This document shows, one piece after another, positions 28,001 through 36,185 of a stretch of DNA of 64,000 bases. The number at the start of each line of letters is the position of its first letter. Positions within the stretch are counted from its first letter, which is position 1. A program made the translations under genes and the position numbers. The stretch comes from Sandaracinus amylolyticus (lineage in GTDB: Bacteria; Myxococcota_A; Polyangia; Polyangiales; Sandaracinaceae). The notes beneath the pieces were generated by a model. The model was not told the DNA's origin, did no database searches, and worked only from the letters and a program-made list of their open reading frames with translations. The stretch is taken from positions 10,540,001 to 10,604,000 of the forward strand of contig NZ_CP070225.1 of NCBI RefSeq assembly GCF_021631985.1, written 5' to 3'.

Positions 28001-28190
28001 CTACGATCCGTATGGCGGCGCGATGGTGTTCAGCATGCCCGACGGCATCTACGAGGCCGAGGTGCACCACCCGAATCCCGCGGTGAGCTGCTATCCCGGG
28101 CTCGACGCGTGGCTGGGCACGACCGCCGATCGCGCGCGATTCGTGATCGTCGAGGGACACCTCAGCGACGTGCGCTTCTTCTGTGAATAG
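25029..28190 (+). CDS. Large secreted FAD-linked oxidase with lectin-like and carbohydrate-binding C-terminal regions
   Basis: This 1053-residue exported protein has a signal peptide ending NPARAQ, then a short Cys module (CGNGTCDVGESATSC) of a type common in secreted myxobacterial proteins. An FAD_binding_4 domain follows (about residues 70-220) with GSGHSTAGN, where the His at 105 is the usual site of covalent flavin attachment, and VGGVATGIHGSS. The next 320 residues resemble the ALO (arabinono-lactone oxidase) C-terminal domain, ending at AWDPYGVFANDYLRNLG. Residues about 550-730 look like a ricin-type beta-trefoil (ESSGRCLSM, CLDSLWGLDYRFAACNGSTAQQF, GGCMNDLAGSD). The final 320 residues include a carboxypeptidase-regulatory-like segment (TDTNGYFTMLGLPRNV). 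Sugar or sugar-acid oxidation is the likely activity, with the substrate unknown. Confidence 0.85.
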   Translation: MRPWMFGVSLVVLLGAVNPARAQLCPAVTGLTLTCGNGTCDVGESATSCVTDCVDRNTRAVGYYSEYSHCPESLIYRPRTIAEMQMAVRELVAQNRRIKFMGSGHSTAGNFCSDGGVIITQALDGISEIEPWNGHETVVVEPGVSFTQLTDHLAARGKWLGYTVVGYGPINVVGGVATGIHGSSTGGTAAISSRVLEIDMVRPDGTIVRRNAQNTTADEWRVLRANLGALGGMARVRLAVDDITNLRGHSEEIAVTQSIVPEDIDALTAGCDYAFLMFYPGNDRWVRFCGEETSAPVTHPGAVNHLFSPDVTPFESDFFQTSAQLSACTPSLEPFFESQAIERMASSPICIPDGAGGCADRVNDAVGPGHRMLTIDRFPDTQPRYSQYDLEVSVRAEEAAAILNYINDRFDRDGRGMPLVGAVVRFDEARDDTLFGSNAVRPGIAAGDRIVHIELPFFRPYSFTDAQLAAYSRPYTDTMEWITARYPHAQLHFGKNTAALFANAAHRANTAARLARFQAVIDAWDPYGVFANDYLRNLGFTWPRDGQRFSSVYVTGDVATSAHSQTGALFAIRSESSGRCLSMIGEPGLFLDGSILGIFPGETRSCTGATEEANPRQRFFVRDVASGKFVQTLERNRRYSIHPEDNPYAMCLDSLWGLDYRFAACNGSTAQQFMLELDANGIGRVVAMNNTTGGCMNDLAGSDAVAVGFCSPWSNPANLRWRFSPLETRTMLRVAGVGGDPYWIDRLAIAGLDLSQVSAMSLPQLSALIDDDSVIVYRQRVVDNRSGAAAPGFRVCPRAPDGTILRGADGRELACAYTDTNGYFTMLGLPRNVDVAQTISRKGFLQATIVFSTTYEDYFEQEYSGTASVTAASLGLGVDSRFPFTCGYGRRPGYGDAALTVVDEQDPVGSRGYGVIEAGDYDGHGTGGATFRIFTDDGSGTFAIPYPDVVGNRPDGPSGPDGIPDGLKYLGPSTNILLGGSEVPTNDRVDTYDPYGGAMVFSMPDGIYEAEVHHPNPAVSCYPGLDAWLGTTADRARFVIVEGHLSDVRFFCE

Positions 28191-28198
28191 AGCTTCGT

Positions 28199-28247
28199 AT
28201 CAGGAGAGCAGGACTCCCATCCTCCGGATCGCTCCTGCTCTCCTGAT
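28199..28247. terminator. Strong inverted repeat between convergent genes
   Basis: The 15-base arm ATCAGGAGAGCAGGA at 28199-28213 is followed by 19 bases and its exact complement at 28233-28247. The loop also contains a small nested hairpin (ATCC/GGAT). It lies 9 bases after the stop of the flavin oxidase gene and 12 bases before the stop of the NRPS gene, so it serves both convergent genes. No U-tract follows on either strand, so the role as terminator is inferred from position and stem strength. Confidence 0.7.
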
Positions 28248-28259
28248 GAGTTAGCGCTC

Positions 28260-31200
28260 TCAGCGCCGCGCGCGGGCGGCGCGCCGTGCTGCGGCGCGGC
28301 TCGCGACGGCATCGAGCTGCGCGTCGGGCTGCGCGGTCCCGCCGAGCTGCGCCGCGAACGCGCGCACCGTCGGGAAGCGGAACACGTCGGTCATCGCGAT
28401 CGGCTTGCCGATCGCCTCCACGAGCCTGCGGTGCAGGCGCACCGCGAGCAGCGAGTGCCCGCCGAGCTCGAAGAAGTTGTCGTCGCGACCGACCTCCGCG
28501 ACGCCGAGCACCTCGCGCCAGATCGCGGCGACGTCGCGCTCGAGATCGTTGGCGGGCGGTGCGCTCGTCGCCTCGGGCGCGCTCGTGGTCGCGTCGTCGG
28601 GCGCGGGCAGCGCGTTGCGATCGACCTTCTTGTTCGGCGTGAGCGGGAAGCGCTCGAGCGCGACGAAGCGCGAAGGGACCATGTAGCTCGGCAGCGTCGC
28701 GCGGAGGTGCTCGCGCATCGTCTTCGCGTCGACCGGCGGATGGGCCGTGACGTACGCGACGAGCTCGGCGTCGCCGCCGGTGCCGGCGCGGGCGATCACC
28801 ACGGCTTCGCGCACGCCCTCGCACGTCGCGAGCGCGGCCTCGATCTCGCCGAGCTCGATGCGATACCCGCGCACCTTCACCTGATGATCGACGCGCCCGA
28901 GGAACTCGAGACGGCCGTTCGCGCGCCACCGCACGCGATCGCCGGTGCGGTAAATGCGCGCATCGGGATCGCTCGAGAACGGATCGCGCACGAAGCGCTC
29001 GCTCGTGAGCTCGGCGCGATGGAGGTACCCGCGCGCCACGCCGCGCCCGCCGATCCACAGCTCGCCCGATGCGCCCAGCGGCACGAGCCGGCGTCGCTCG
29101 TCGAGCACGTAGAACGTCGTGTTCGCGATCGGCGTCCCGAGCGTGATCTCGTCGCGCACGGTGTCGGTCGAGGACCAGATCGTGGTCTCGGTCGGCCCGT
29201 ACATGTTCTCGATGTGCTCGACGCCGGCGCGCCGCAGCTCGTGGACCAGCGTGCTGGGGAGCGCCTCGCCACCGATCATCAGGTGCTTCACGCGGCCGAG
29301 CGCAGCGCGCGATGCGTCGTCGAGCAGGAGCATCCTCGCCATGCTCGGGGTGCACTGCAGGTGCGTGACCGCGTGTCGCGCGACGTCGCGCGCGAACGGG
29401 TGCTCGGTCGCGATCGGCGGCTCGGGGCGCGCGGTGCGACGCACCACCTCGGCGAGGTGCGGCAGGCTCGCGAGCACCGTCTTCGTCTCGACGCCGAAGT
29501 CGATGAGGCACGCGATCTCGTCGACGCCGAGCGCCTTCAGCTGCTGCACGCGAGCGACGCAGTCGTCGACCGATCCCAGAAGTCCGCTCTCCTCGAAGTA
29601 GCGGTGGAACGCGTACTCGAGCACCGCGTCGATCTCCTCGGCGTCGAGCGTCGCGAGATCGATGTTGTCGGGGTGGCTCGCCCCGTGCGGACGCTTGAGC
29701 GCGGGGAACATCCACACGTACTGCTTGATCAGCGACGCCGCGCTCGCGAGGTACTTCTTGAGCGGCTCGCGCGTCGCTTCGCGCGCGATCTCGCGATCGG
29801 GCGCGACGAACGTGTGGAGCATCAGCGTGACCTTGCCCGACGCAGGATCTCTCCCGAGCTCGGCGAGCCGATCGCGATAGATGCGGATCTTCCCCGCGAG
29901 CTCCTCGATCGACTGACCGAGCAGGTGCGTGAGCACGTTCGCGCCGATGTCCGCGGCCTGCCGGTACGACTCGGGGTTGAGCGCGATCGTCAGCCAGATC
30001 GGGAGATCGCGTTGCACGGGCCTCGGCTGGCTCACGACCTCGTGCAGGCTGCCGTCCTTGCGCGCGAACGCGACGCGCTCGCCGCGCCACACGCGACGCA
30101 GCACCTCGATGTCGCGGAACATCGCGTCCTTCGCGGCCGGCGGCGTGTTCTCGGGGCGCAGCACGAAGTCGTCGGGCTGCCATCCCGACGCGATGCCGAG
30201 CCCCACGCGCCCTTCGGTGAGGTTGTCGATCATCGCCCACTCCTCGGCGACGCGGAGCGGATGATGGAGCGGCAGCACCACGCTCGCCGCGCGCACGTGG
30301 ACGTTCTTCGTGATCGCCGCGACCGCCGCGCCCGAGACCGACGGGTTCGGGAAGGGACCGCCGAACGCGTGGAAGTGCCGCTCGGGCGTCCACACTGCGT
30401 GGAACCCGTTCGCGTCGGCGAAGCGCGCGCCCTCGAGCAAGAGCTCGTACTTGCCCTTGCCCTCGCGATCGTCGTTGCCCCAGTAGCAGAGGCCGAAGTC
30501 CATCGGCTTCGCCGCGATCTCCGGCGGCACGATCGGCGCGGGCGCGGCGCGCGGCTCGTCGTCGCGCTCGCGATCACGATCGCGATGCACCACGACGCGG
30601 AACCCGCGCGAGAGCGTCCACAGCAGCTCGAGCACCGAGATGTCGAACGAGAGGCTCGTCACGGCGAGCCACACGCCCGGCGGGTCGTGCGCGATGCGCG
30701 CGTCCATCCCGACGAAGAAGTTGGCGACCTGACGGTGCTCGACCATCACGCCCTTCGGGCGGCCCGTCGATCCCGAGGTGTAGAGCACGTAGGCGAGGTG
30801 CTCGGGGCGCGCGTCCACGTCGCCGATCCGCGTGCGGCTCGTGATGTCGCGTAGCTCGTCGACCCGCACCGTCGTCACGTGCGAGAAGCGCGGCGCGAGC
30901 GAGCGCTGGGTGACGACCACCTGCGCGCCGCTGTCCTCGAGCATCATCGCGACGCGATCGCGCGGGAACGCGGGATCGAGCGGGAGGTACGCGCCGCCCG
31001 CCTTGAGCACGCCGAGCACCGCGACGACGAGCTCGATCGAGCGCTCCACCGCGACGGCGACCAGGCGCTCCGGGCCGACGCCGAGCGTGCGCAGGCGATG
31101 CGCGAGCGCGTTCGCGCGCGCATCGAGCGCGCGATACGTGAGCGTCTCGTCCTCGAAGGCGAGGGCGATCGCGTCGGGCGTGCGATCGACCTGCTCCTCG

Positions 31201-32810
31201 AAGAGCCGCTGCAGGCAGGCCTCGCGCGTCTCGACCGCGCTGCGGTTGAGGTCGACGAGCAGCCGCGTGCGCTCGTCGTCGGACAGCAGCGAGAGCGAGC
31301 GGACCCTGCGCTCGGGCTCGCGCGCGATCGTCGCGAGCAGCGTCTCGAGCGACGCGATCCCCTGCGGGCAGACCGCTCCGTCGCGCACCACGCCGACGCG
31401 CCCATCGTCCGAGACGTGCAGCGTGAGCAGCGCGCCGCGCGCATCGAGCGTCTCGGGCAGCTGCGCGTGCCGCACGATCACGACCGCATCGCGCTCCGAG
31501 CGCGTTCGAGCCCGCAGATCCCGCGCGAACGTGCCCTCGTCGCGCATCGCCGCGAGCTCGCTCTGCACCTGCCCTAGGGCGCTCGCGACCGTCGTCTCGT
31601 CGTCGATCACGACGCGCAGCGGGATCACGTCGGCGAACCACCCCTCGACGCCGCGCACTCGCTCCGCGAGCGCCGCGTCGGTCCAGCCGATCCGCGTCGC
31701 GTCGAGATCTCCGATGCGCGCCAGCGCGACCGCGAGCGATGCCGCGACGGCATCTCCATCACCGCTCGTCGCGAGCATCCTCGGCGCCGGATGCTGCGCG
31801 TCGCTCGCCTGCGGCAGCACCGGCGCCGGCGCGCGCAGCCGCGCCGCCCACCACCGCTCGTGCCCGCACAGCTCGCGGTGCATCGCGCTCAGCCGATCGC
31901 TGGTCGCCGCATCGAGCGACTCGAGGCACGCGCCGGCCGCGATCGTGATCGGCCCGCCGTCCGCGTCCGCGATCGACGTGATCGCGATCGCGCCATCCCC
32001 ACACGCGACCACGACGCCGTCCTCACCGACCTCGAGCACCTCCCCGGGGCGCGCGCCGCCGCGCTCCACCACCTTCGCCGCGCGCACCAGCAGCACGCGA
32101 TCGCCGAGCCGCGTCTTCGCGATCGCGAGCGGGTTCTCGTAGCTCCCGAAGTCGAGCGCGCGCACCAGCGCGAGCACTTCGCGCGCAGGGCGCGACCAAT
32201 CGATCGTCGCGACGGCAGCCGGCCGATCGTGCCGTGCGAAGTAGGTGCGCCGCGACAGATCCTGCGCGCGGGGTGCGAGCGTTCCGTCTTCGATCGCGCC
32301 GAGCATCTCGCGGAACGTGTCGATGCCTGCCGCGAAGCACTTCGCGTCGAGCGTGAACGCGGTCTCGTCCTCCGCGATCTCGATCTCGCGCTGCGCGCAG
32401 ATGCGCCCTTCGTCGACACCGCCTTCGATGAGGTGCCACGTCACGCCGTGCGTGCGCTCGCCCGCGATCAGCGCCCAGCTCGTCGCGTGCAGCCCCGCGT
32501 AGCGAGGCAGCGGGCCGTCGTGGAAGTTGATCGCGCCGTGCTTCGCCTTCGCGAGGACGTCGTCCGGCACGATGCGCAGGTTCGCCGCGCTGAGGATCCA
32601 GTCGACCTCGATCGACTCGAGCCGCGACGCGAGATCACGCCCCGGCGCGACGACCCGCAGCGCGCGCTGCTCGGCCCACGCGCGCACGTCCGGCGCGTCG
32701 GTCACGAGCGCGGGGATCGTGTGCCCGCGCGCGAGGAGCATCTCGCCGCATTGAACGGTGAGTGACTGCGCTCCGAGGACGAGGAACGCGAGCGGACGTC
32801 GTTCGTGCAT
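28260..32810 (-). CDS. Formylating single-module NRPS with luciferase-like monooxygenase inserted in the A domain
   Basis: This 1516-residue synthetase has an unusual domain order. A formyltransferase domain spans about 1-300, with INFHDGPLPRYAG near 95 and GGVDEGR near 130. Residues about 315-480 resemble the C-terminal part of a condensation domain (GWFADVIPLRVVID) but lack HHxxxDG. Adenylation follows: A1 LTYRALD near 559, A2 LKAGGAYLPLDP near 604, A3 LYTSGSTGRPKG near 675, and A4 FDISVLELLW near 723. A luciferase-like monooxygenase occupies about 769-1120 (MDFGLCYWGNDD, GRVGLGIASGWQPDD). A5 MYGPTETTIW follows near 1203, and A8 is GRVDHQVKVRGYRIELGEIE. The carrier domain has GGHSLL near 1451. 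No thioesterase is present. The closest described class is the MupA/Atu3671 type. Hand-read specificity residues D-L-Q-M-G-M-I-W suggest an alpha-amino acid of unknown kind. Confidence 0.93.
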   Translation of the reverse strand: MHERRPLAFLVLGAQSLTVQCGEMLLARGHTIPALVTDAPDVRAWAEQRALRVVAPGRDLASRLESIEVDWILSAANLRIVPDDVLAKAKHGAINFHDGPLPRYAGLHATSWALIAGERTHGVTWHLIEGGVDEGRICAQREIEIAEDETAFTLDAKCFAAGIDTFREMLGAIEDGTLAPRAQDLSRRTYFARHDRPAAVATIDWSRPAREVLALVRALDFGSYENPLAIAKTRLGDRVLLVRAAKVVERGGARPGEVLEVGEDGVVVACGDGAIAITSIADADGGPITIAAGACLESLDAATSDRLSAMHRELCGHERWWAARLRAPAPVLPQASDAQHPAPRMLATSGDGDAVAASLAVALARIGDLDATRIGWTDAALAERVRGVEGWFADVIPLRVVIDDETTVASALGQVQSELAAMRDEGTFARDLRARTRSERDAVVIVRHAQLPETLDARGALLTLHVSDDGRVGVVRDGAVCPQGIASLETLLATIAREPERRVRSLSLLSDDERTRLLVDLNRSAVETREACLQRLFEEQVDRTPDAIALAFEDETLTYRALDARANALAHRLRTLGVGPERLVAVAVERSIELVVAVLGVLKAGGAYLPLDPAFPRDRVAMMLEDSGAQVVVTQRSLAPRFSHVTTVRVDELRDITSRTRIGDVDARPEHLAYVLYTSGSTGRPKGVMVEHRQVANFFVGMDARIAHDPPGVWLAVTSLSFDISVLELLWTLSRGFRVVVHRDRDRERDDEPRAAPAPIVPPEIAAKPMDFGLCYWGNDDREGKGKYELLLEGARFADANGFHAVWTPERHFHAFGGPFPNPSVSGAAVAAITKNVHVRAASVVLPLHHPLRVAEEWAMIDNLTEGRVGLGIASGWQPDDFVLRPENTPPAAKDAMFRDIEVLRRVWRGERVAFARKDGSLHEVVSQPRPVQRDLPIWLTIALNPESYRQAADIGANVLTHLLGQSIEELAGKIRIYRDRLAELGRDPASGKVTLMLHTFVAPDREIAREATREPLKKYLASAASLIKQYVWMFPALKRPHGASHPDNIDLATLDAEEIDAVLEYAFHRYFEESGLLGSVDDCVARVQQLKALGVDEIACLIDFGVETKTVLASLPHLAEVVRRTARPEPPIATEHPFARDVARHAVTHLQCTPSMARMLLLDDASRAALGRVKHLMIGGEALPSTLVHELRRAGVEHIENMYGPTETTIWSSTDTVRDEITLGTPIANTTFYVLDERRRLVPLGASGELWIGGRGVARGYLHRAELTSERFVRDPFSSDPDARIYRTGDRVRWRANGRLEFLGRVDHQVKVRGYRIELGEIEAALATCEGVREAVVIARAGTGGDAELVAYVTAHPPVDAKTMREHLRATLPSYMVPSRFVALERFPLTPNKKVDRNALPAPDDATTSAPEATSAPPANDLERDVAAIWREVLGVAEVGRDDNFFELGGHSLLAVRLHRRLVEAIGKPIAMTDVFRFPTVRAFAAQLGGTAQPDAQLDAVASRAAARRAARARR

Positions 32811-32895
32811 GGCCCGCGTGAGCTACGAACACACGCGGGCGAAGTGGTGCGCTCACTCACTCACCCGCCATCGAGGGCGCGTACCTGCCGCCGCG
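32811..32895. promoter_or_regulatory. Divergent intergenic region between NRPS and diiron oxygenase
   Basis: The 85 bases between the two start codons must carry the promoters for both divergent genes, unless transcripts start further away. The region contains CTCACTCACTCACCCG (a short CTCA tandem, about 32860-32873). I could not identify a convincing -35/-10 pair or operator. Their back-to-back layout suggests shared control of both biosynthetic genes. Confidence 0.4.
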
Positions 32896-33768
32896 ATGAC
32901 CCGCACCGACGAGCTGTCCCGCCGTCTGATCGCCGCGTCGCGCGACGAGCTCTACGACGTCTATCGTCGCTTCGAGTGGACCGATCGGCTCGACCGCGAT
33001 CGGTACGCGATGCCACCGGAGCTCCTCACGCTCCACGGCACGCCGATCTGGGGTGATCTGAGCGACGAGCAGCGCCATCGCCTCTCGATCGCGGAGACCG
33101 CGAACCTCTTCGCGAACACGCTGCACGGAGAGCAGGCGCTGGTCGCCGGGCTCAGCGAGCGCCTCTACGGCGCGAAGCTGAGCGACGAGATCACCGACTA
33201 CCTCCATCACTTCCTCGACGAAGAGAACAAGCACATGGTGATGTTCGGCGTCTTCTGTCGGAAGTACGTCGGCCGCGTGTACCCCGATCGCAGCGTCGCG
33301 TTCCCGAAGATGCTCGCGCCCGGCGAGGACGAGATCGGCTTCTACGCGATGGCGATGGTCGTCGAGGACTTCGGCGACTTCTACAACGTGCGGACCATGA
33401 AGGACGATCGCTGCGACGCGCTGGTGCGCGAGATCTCGCTGCAGCACCACATGGACGAGTCGCGCCACCTGGCGTTCGATCGCGCGTACCTCGGCGAGCT
33501 GACCGAGCGCTGGCTGCCCCAGTGGGACGAGGCCCAGCGCGCGAAGTTCGCGGCGTGGCTGCGCGGCTTCATGGAGGCCAACTGGTCTCTCTACTACAAC
33601 CCGAGCGCGTACAAGGACGCGGGGATCGACGAGCCCTACGTCGCGCGCAACCTCGCGATGGCGCACCCCGCGCAGGTCGCGCACCGCACGCGCGTGTCCG
33701 CGAAGCTCGTGCGCTTCTTCGAGAAGATCGGACTGCTCCCGGCTACGGCGGAACCGGACGCAGCCTGA
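32896..33768 (+). CDS. AurF-like diiron oxygenase (N-oxygenase family)
   Basis: This 290-residue ferritin-like enzyme matches the AurF family, whose members oxidise amines to hydroxylamines, nitroso or nitro groups. Two metal-binding motifs are visible, LDEENKHMVMF and HHMDESRHLAFD, plus ETANLFANTLHGEQALV, which supplies the early Glu-x-x-His type ligand. The start MTRTDELSRR is preferred over an open frame of 46 codons upstream that overlaps the NRPS start region. The gene is divergent from the formylating NRPS. AurF-like enzymes also occur with NRPSs in the ham/mgo-type diazeniumdiolate loci, which supports a joint role in making a small N-oxidised compound. The actual product is unknown. 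Confidence 0.9.
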   Translation: MTRTDELSRRLIAASRDELYDVYRRFEWTDRLDRDRYAMPPELLTLHGTPIWGDLSDEQRHRLSIAETANLFANTLHGEQALVAGLSERLYGAKLSDEITDYLHHFLDEENKHMVMFGVFCRKYVGRVYPDRSVAFPKMLAPGEDEIGFYAMAMVVEDFGDFYNVRTMKDDRCDALVREISLQHHMDESRHLAFDRAYLGELTERWLPQWDEAQRAKFAAWLRGFMEANWSLYYNPSAYKDAGIDEPYVARNLAMAHPAQVAHRTRVSAKLVRFFEKIGLLPATAEPDAA

Positions 33769-34036
33769 GCTCGATCGTCGTCGTGCCCGAGGGCAGATCG
33801 ACCTCGAGGTCGTGCGGGAAATAGCCGTCCGCGGTGATCGTGAAGCGACGCGTCCCGGGGCGCGTCTCGAACGGCCGCGCATCGAGCACGCGCCCGGTGC
33901 CGAGGAAGCGCTCGTCGGTGTACACGCGCGCGGTGTCCGGCGTGACCACGAAGCGCGCGCGCGCCGGCGCAGCGCCGCGCTGCGCACCGCCGCACCCTGC
34001 GATCCCGATCACGAGCGCGAGCGCGAACGATCTCAT
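33743..34036 (-). CDS. Small PEGA-type lipoprotein
   Basis: This 97-residue lipoprotein has its lipobox at VIGIAGCGG. The mature part is a single PEGA-like beta domain: FVVTPDTARVYTDERFLG, then GTRRFTITADGYFPHDLEVDLP and the closing strand TIELRLRPVP. Its ATG overlaps the stop of the previous gene as ATGA, making it the third gene of the guaA unit. The 3' end overlaps the convergent diiron oxygenase gene by 26 bases. PEGA domains are thought to bind cell-surface components; no specific partner is visible. Confidence 0.82.
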   Translation of the reverse strand: MRSFALALVIGIAGCGGAQRGAAPARARFVVTPDTARVYTDERFLGTGRVLDARPFETRPGTRRFTITADGYFPHDLEVDLPSGTTTIELRLRPVPP

Positions 34037-34467
34037 CGCGACCACGGCAGTCCCCTCTCGCTGCTCACCTCGCGCAGCGCCGCGAGCGGCACCGCGACCT
34101 CGACCACCGCGCCACCATCGGCGAGCGCGCGCACCCGCGTCACCTCGGCGCGCGCGTCGATCACCCGATGCACCTCGGCCGCGACCGTCGGCGCTGCCGA
34201 CACCCGCGCCAGCGCGTCGTCCGCCCACGCGTGGATCGCCGCCTTCGCGCGCTCCTCACCACGCGATCGCGCCGCAGCGCGCCGCGCGCTCAGCCGACCG
34301 AGCCGCTCGTCGGGCAGCCCGAGCCCGGCCGCGACCACGCGATCGTCGGCGATCGCCGGCGCGACGTCGCTCCACGGCGCCTCGAACGCGGCTGGCAGCG
34401 ACTGCGCCGCTGCCGATGCCGACGCACCGACCATCAGCATCGCGACGATCGCGACGCCTCGCCTCAT
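34033..34467 (-). CDS. Exported hypothetical protein, LPP20-like
   Basis: This 144-residue protein has a cleavable signal peptide ([19 protein letters not shown]). The mature part is helical, then beta-rich: [51 protein letters not shown]. The overall pattern resembles small LPP20-type periplasmic proteins, but I am not sure of the family. The start overlaps the guaA stop as ATGA and the stop overlaps the next start in the same way, so all three are translationally coupled. Why it travels with guaA is unclear. Confidence 0.75.
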   Translation of the reverse strand: MRRGVAIVAMLMVGASASAAAQSLPAAFEAPWSDVAPAIADDRVVAAGLGLPDERLGRLSARRAAARSRGEERAKAAIHAWADDALARVSAAPTVAAEVHRVIDARAEVTRVRALADGGAVVEVAVPLAALREVSSERGLPWSR

Positions 34468-36035
34468 TCCCACTCGATCGTGGCGGGCGGCTTGCTCGAC
34501 ACGTCGTAGACCACGCGATTGATCCCGCGCACCTCGTTGATGATGCGCGAGCTGACCTTCGCGAGGAACTCGTAGGGCAGTCGCGCCCAGTCCGCGGTCA
34601 TGCCGTCCTTCGACGTCACCGCGCGCAGCGCGAGCACGTTCTCGTAGGTGCGTCCGTCGCCCATCACGCCGACGCTGCGCACCGGCAGGATCACGCTGAA
34701 CGCCTGCCACACCTGCTCGTAGAGCTCCGACGCGCGCAGCTCCTCGATGAAGATCGCGTCCGCCTCGCGCAGCACGTCGAGCTTCTCTTGCGTGATCTCG
34801 CCGAGGCAGCGGATCGCGAGGCCGGGCCCGGGGAACGGATGACGCCACAGCACGTGGTGCGGCATGCCGAGCGACGCGCCGACCTCGCGCACCTCGTCCT
34901 TGAAGAGCTCGCGCAGCGGCTCGCAGAGCTTGAGGTTCATGCGCTCGGGCAGACCACCGACGTTGTGGTGCGTCTTGATCGTCGCGCTCGGGCCCTTGAA
35001 CGACACGCTCTCGATCACGTCGGGGTAGAGCGTGCCCTGCACCAGGTGCGTCGCGCCCTTCACCTTCGCAGCCTCGCGCTCGAAGACCTCGATGAACACG
35101 CGCCCGATGATCTTGCGCTTCTGCTCGGGGTCCTCGACGCCGTGCAGCGCGTCCATGAAGAGCTTGCTCGCGTCGACGTGCACGAGGTTGAGGCGCCCCT
35201 CGCCGTGATCGCCGATCGCGACCTGCTCCTTGAACATCTTCACGACCTCGGCGGCCTCGTTCTTCCGGAGCACGCCGTTGTCGACGAAGATGCAGGTCAG
35301 GCGATCGCCGATCGCGCGCGACACGAGCACTGCCGCGACCGACGAGTCCACGCCGCCCGAGAGCCCGCAGATCGCGTGCGCGTCGGGCCCGATCTGCGCG
35401 CGGATCTTCTCGACCGCCTCCTCGACGAACGAGCCCGGCGTCCAGTCGGGCGGGAGCTTCGCGACGTCAAACAGGAACGCGCGCAGCATCTCCACGCCGC
35501 GCGGCGTGTGCACGACCTCGGGGTGGAACTGCACGCCGAAGATGCGGCGCGAGAGGTTGCCCGCCGCCGCGAAGGGCGCGTTCGGCGTGCTCGCGAGCGT
35601 CTCGAACCCGGGCGGCAGCGCGTGCACGCGATCGCCGTGGCTCATCCACACGTCGACGTGCTCGCCGCGCTGGAAGCCCTCGAGCAGTCCCTCGGCCTTG
35701 CGCACCTCGATGCGCGCCGGGCCGTACTCGCGCTCGGCCGCCTTCTCCACGCCGCCGCCGAGCAGGTGACAGAAGAGCTGCATCCCGTAGCAGATGCCGA
35801 GCACCGGCACGCCGAGCTCGAACACACCGCGATCGACGCTCGGCGCGCCTTCCTCGAACACGCTCGACGGACCGCCGCTCAGGATCACCGCGCGCGGCTC
35901 CATCGCGCGGATCTGCGCGAGCGGGATCGTGCACGGATGGATCTCGCAGTAGACGCGCTGCTCGCGGACGCGCCGCGCGATGAGCTGGGTGTACTGCGAG
36001 CCGAAGTCGAGGATGAGGACGAGCGAGCGGTCCAT
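34464..36035 (-). CDS. guaA: GMP synthase (glutamine-hydrolysing)
   Basis: GMP synthase converts XMP, ATP and glutamine to GMP, the last step of guanine nucleotide synthesis. The protein is 523 residues, normal for bacterial GuaA. The N-terminal class I amidotransferase contains [25 protein letters not shown] and the nucleophile loop GICYGMQ (Cys about 82), with the catalytic His in GVQFHPEV. The ATP-pyrophosphatase domain has [12 protein letters not shown], and the C-terminal dimerisation domain contains [17 protein letters not shown] and ends [18 protein letters not shown], as in the family. The start at MDRSLVLIL fits the family; ten in-frame upstream codons were excluded. It heads a coupled three-gene unit. 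Confidence 0.97.
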   Translation of the reverse strand: MDRSLVLILDFGSQYTQLIARRVREQRVYCEIHPCTIPLAQIRAMEPRAVILSGGPSSVFEEGAPSVDRGVFELGVPVLGICYGMQLFCHLLGGGVEKAAEREYGPARIEVRKAEGLLEGFQRGEHVDVWMSHGDRVHALPPGFETLASTPNAPFAAAGNLSRRIFGVQFHPEVVHTPRGVEMLRAFLFDVAKLPPDWTPGSFVEEAVEKIRAQIGPDAHAICGLSGGVDSSVAAVLVSRAIGDRLTCIFVDNGVLRKNEAAEVVKMFKEQVAIGDHGEGRLNLVHVDASKLFMDALHGVEDPEQKRKIIGRVFIEVFEREAAKVKGATHLVQGTLYPDVIESVSFKGPSATIKTHHNVGGLPERMNLKLCEPLRELFKDEVREVGASLGMPHHVLWRHPFPGPGLAIRCLGEITQEKLDVLREADAIFIEELRASELYEQVWQAFSVILPVRSVGVMGDGRTYENVLALRAVTSKDGMTADWARLPYEFLAKVSSRIINEVRGINRVVYDVSSKPPATIEWE

Positions 36036-36093
36036 GATGGGCCGCGGGCATACCACGCGACGCAAGTACGATCGACGCGGGCTGCTGAGTCCT

Positions 36094-36172
36094 CGCCGGA
36101 GTGCTCGTCCCGCCGGTCCCGGACGGGAGCGCGCGAAGCGCGCGGACGGTAGGGCCGGCGGGCCAGCCGATT
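36094..36172 (-). repeat. 79-bp intergenic repeat, copy 1 (hairpin-forming)
   Basis: Read on the minus strand, this element begins AATCGGCTGGCCCGCCGG about 13 bases after the stop of the lysozyme-like gene. It contains the near-palindrome GCGCGCTTCGCGCGCTCCCG and ends with the conserved CGAGCACTCCGGCG. A second copy at 47302-47380 matches it over the whole length in the opposite genomic direction. Both sit directly downstream of a stop codon in the same orientation relative to that gene. A terminator or REP-like element is the likely role. Confidence 0.75.
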
Positions 36173-36185
36173 TTTCGCGAGCCTC

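Noticed and set aside
28199-28247. Attachment site or transposon end
   Set aside because: The inverted repeat is short, lies between two convergent stops and has no integrase or target duplication near it, so a terminator is simpler.
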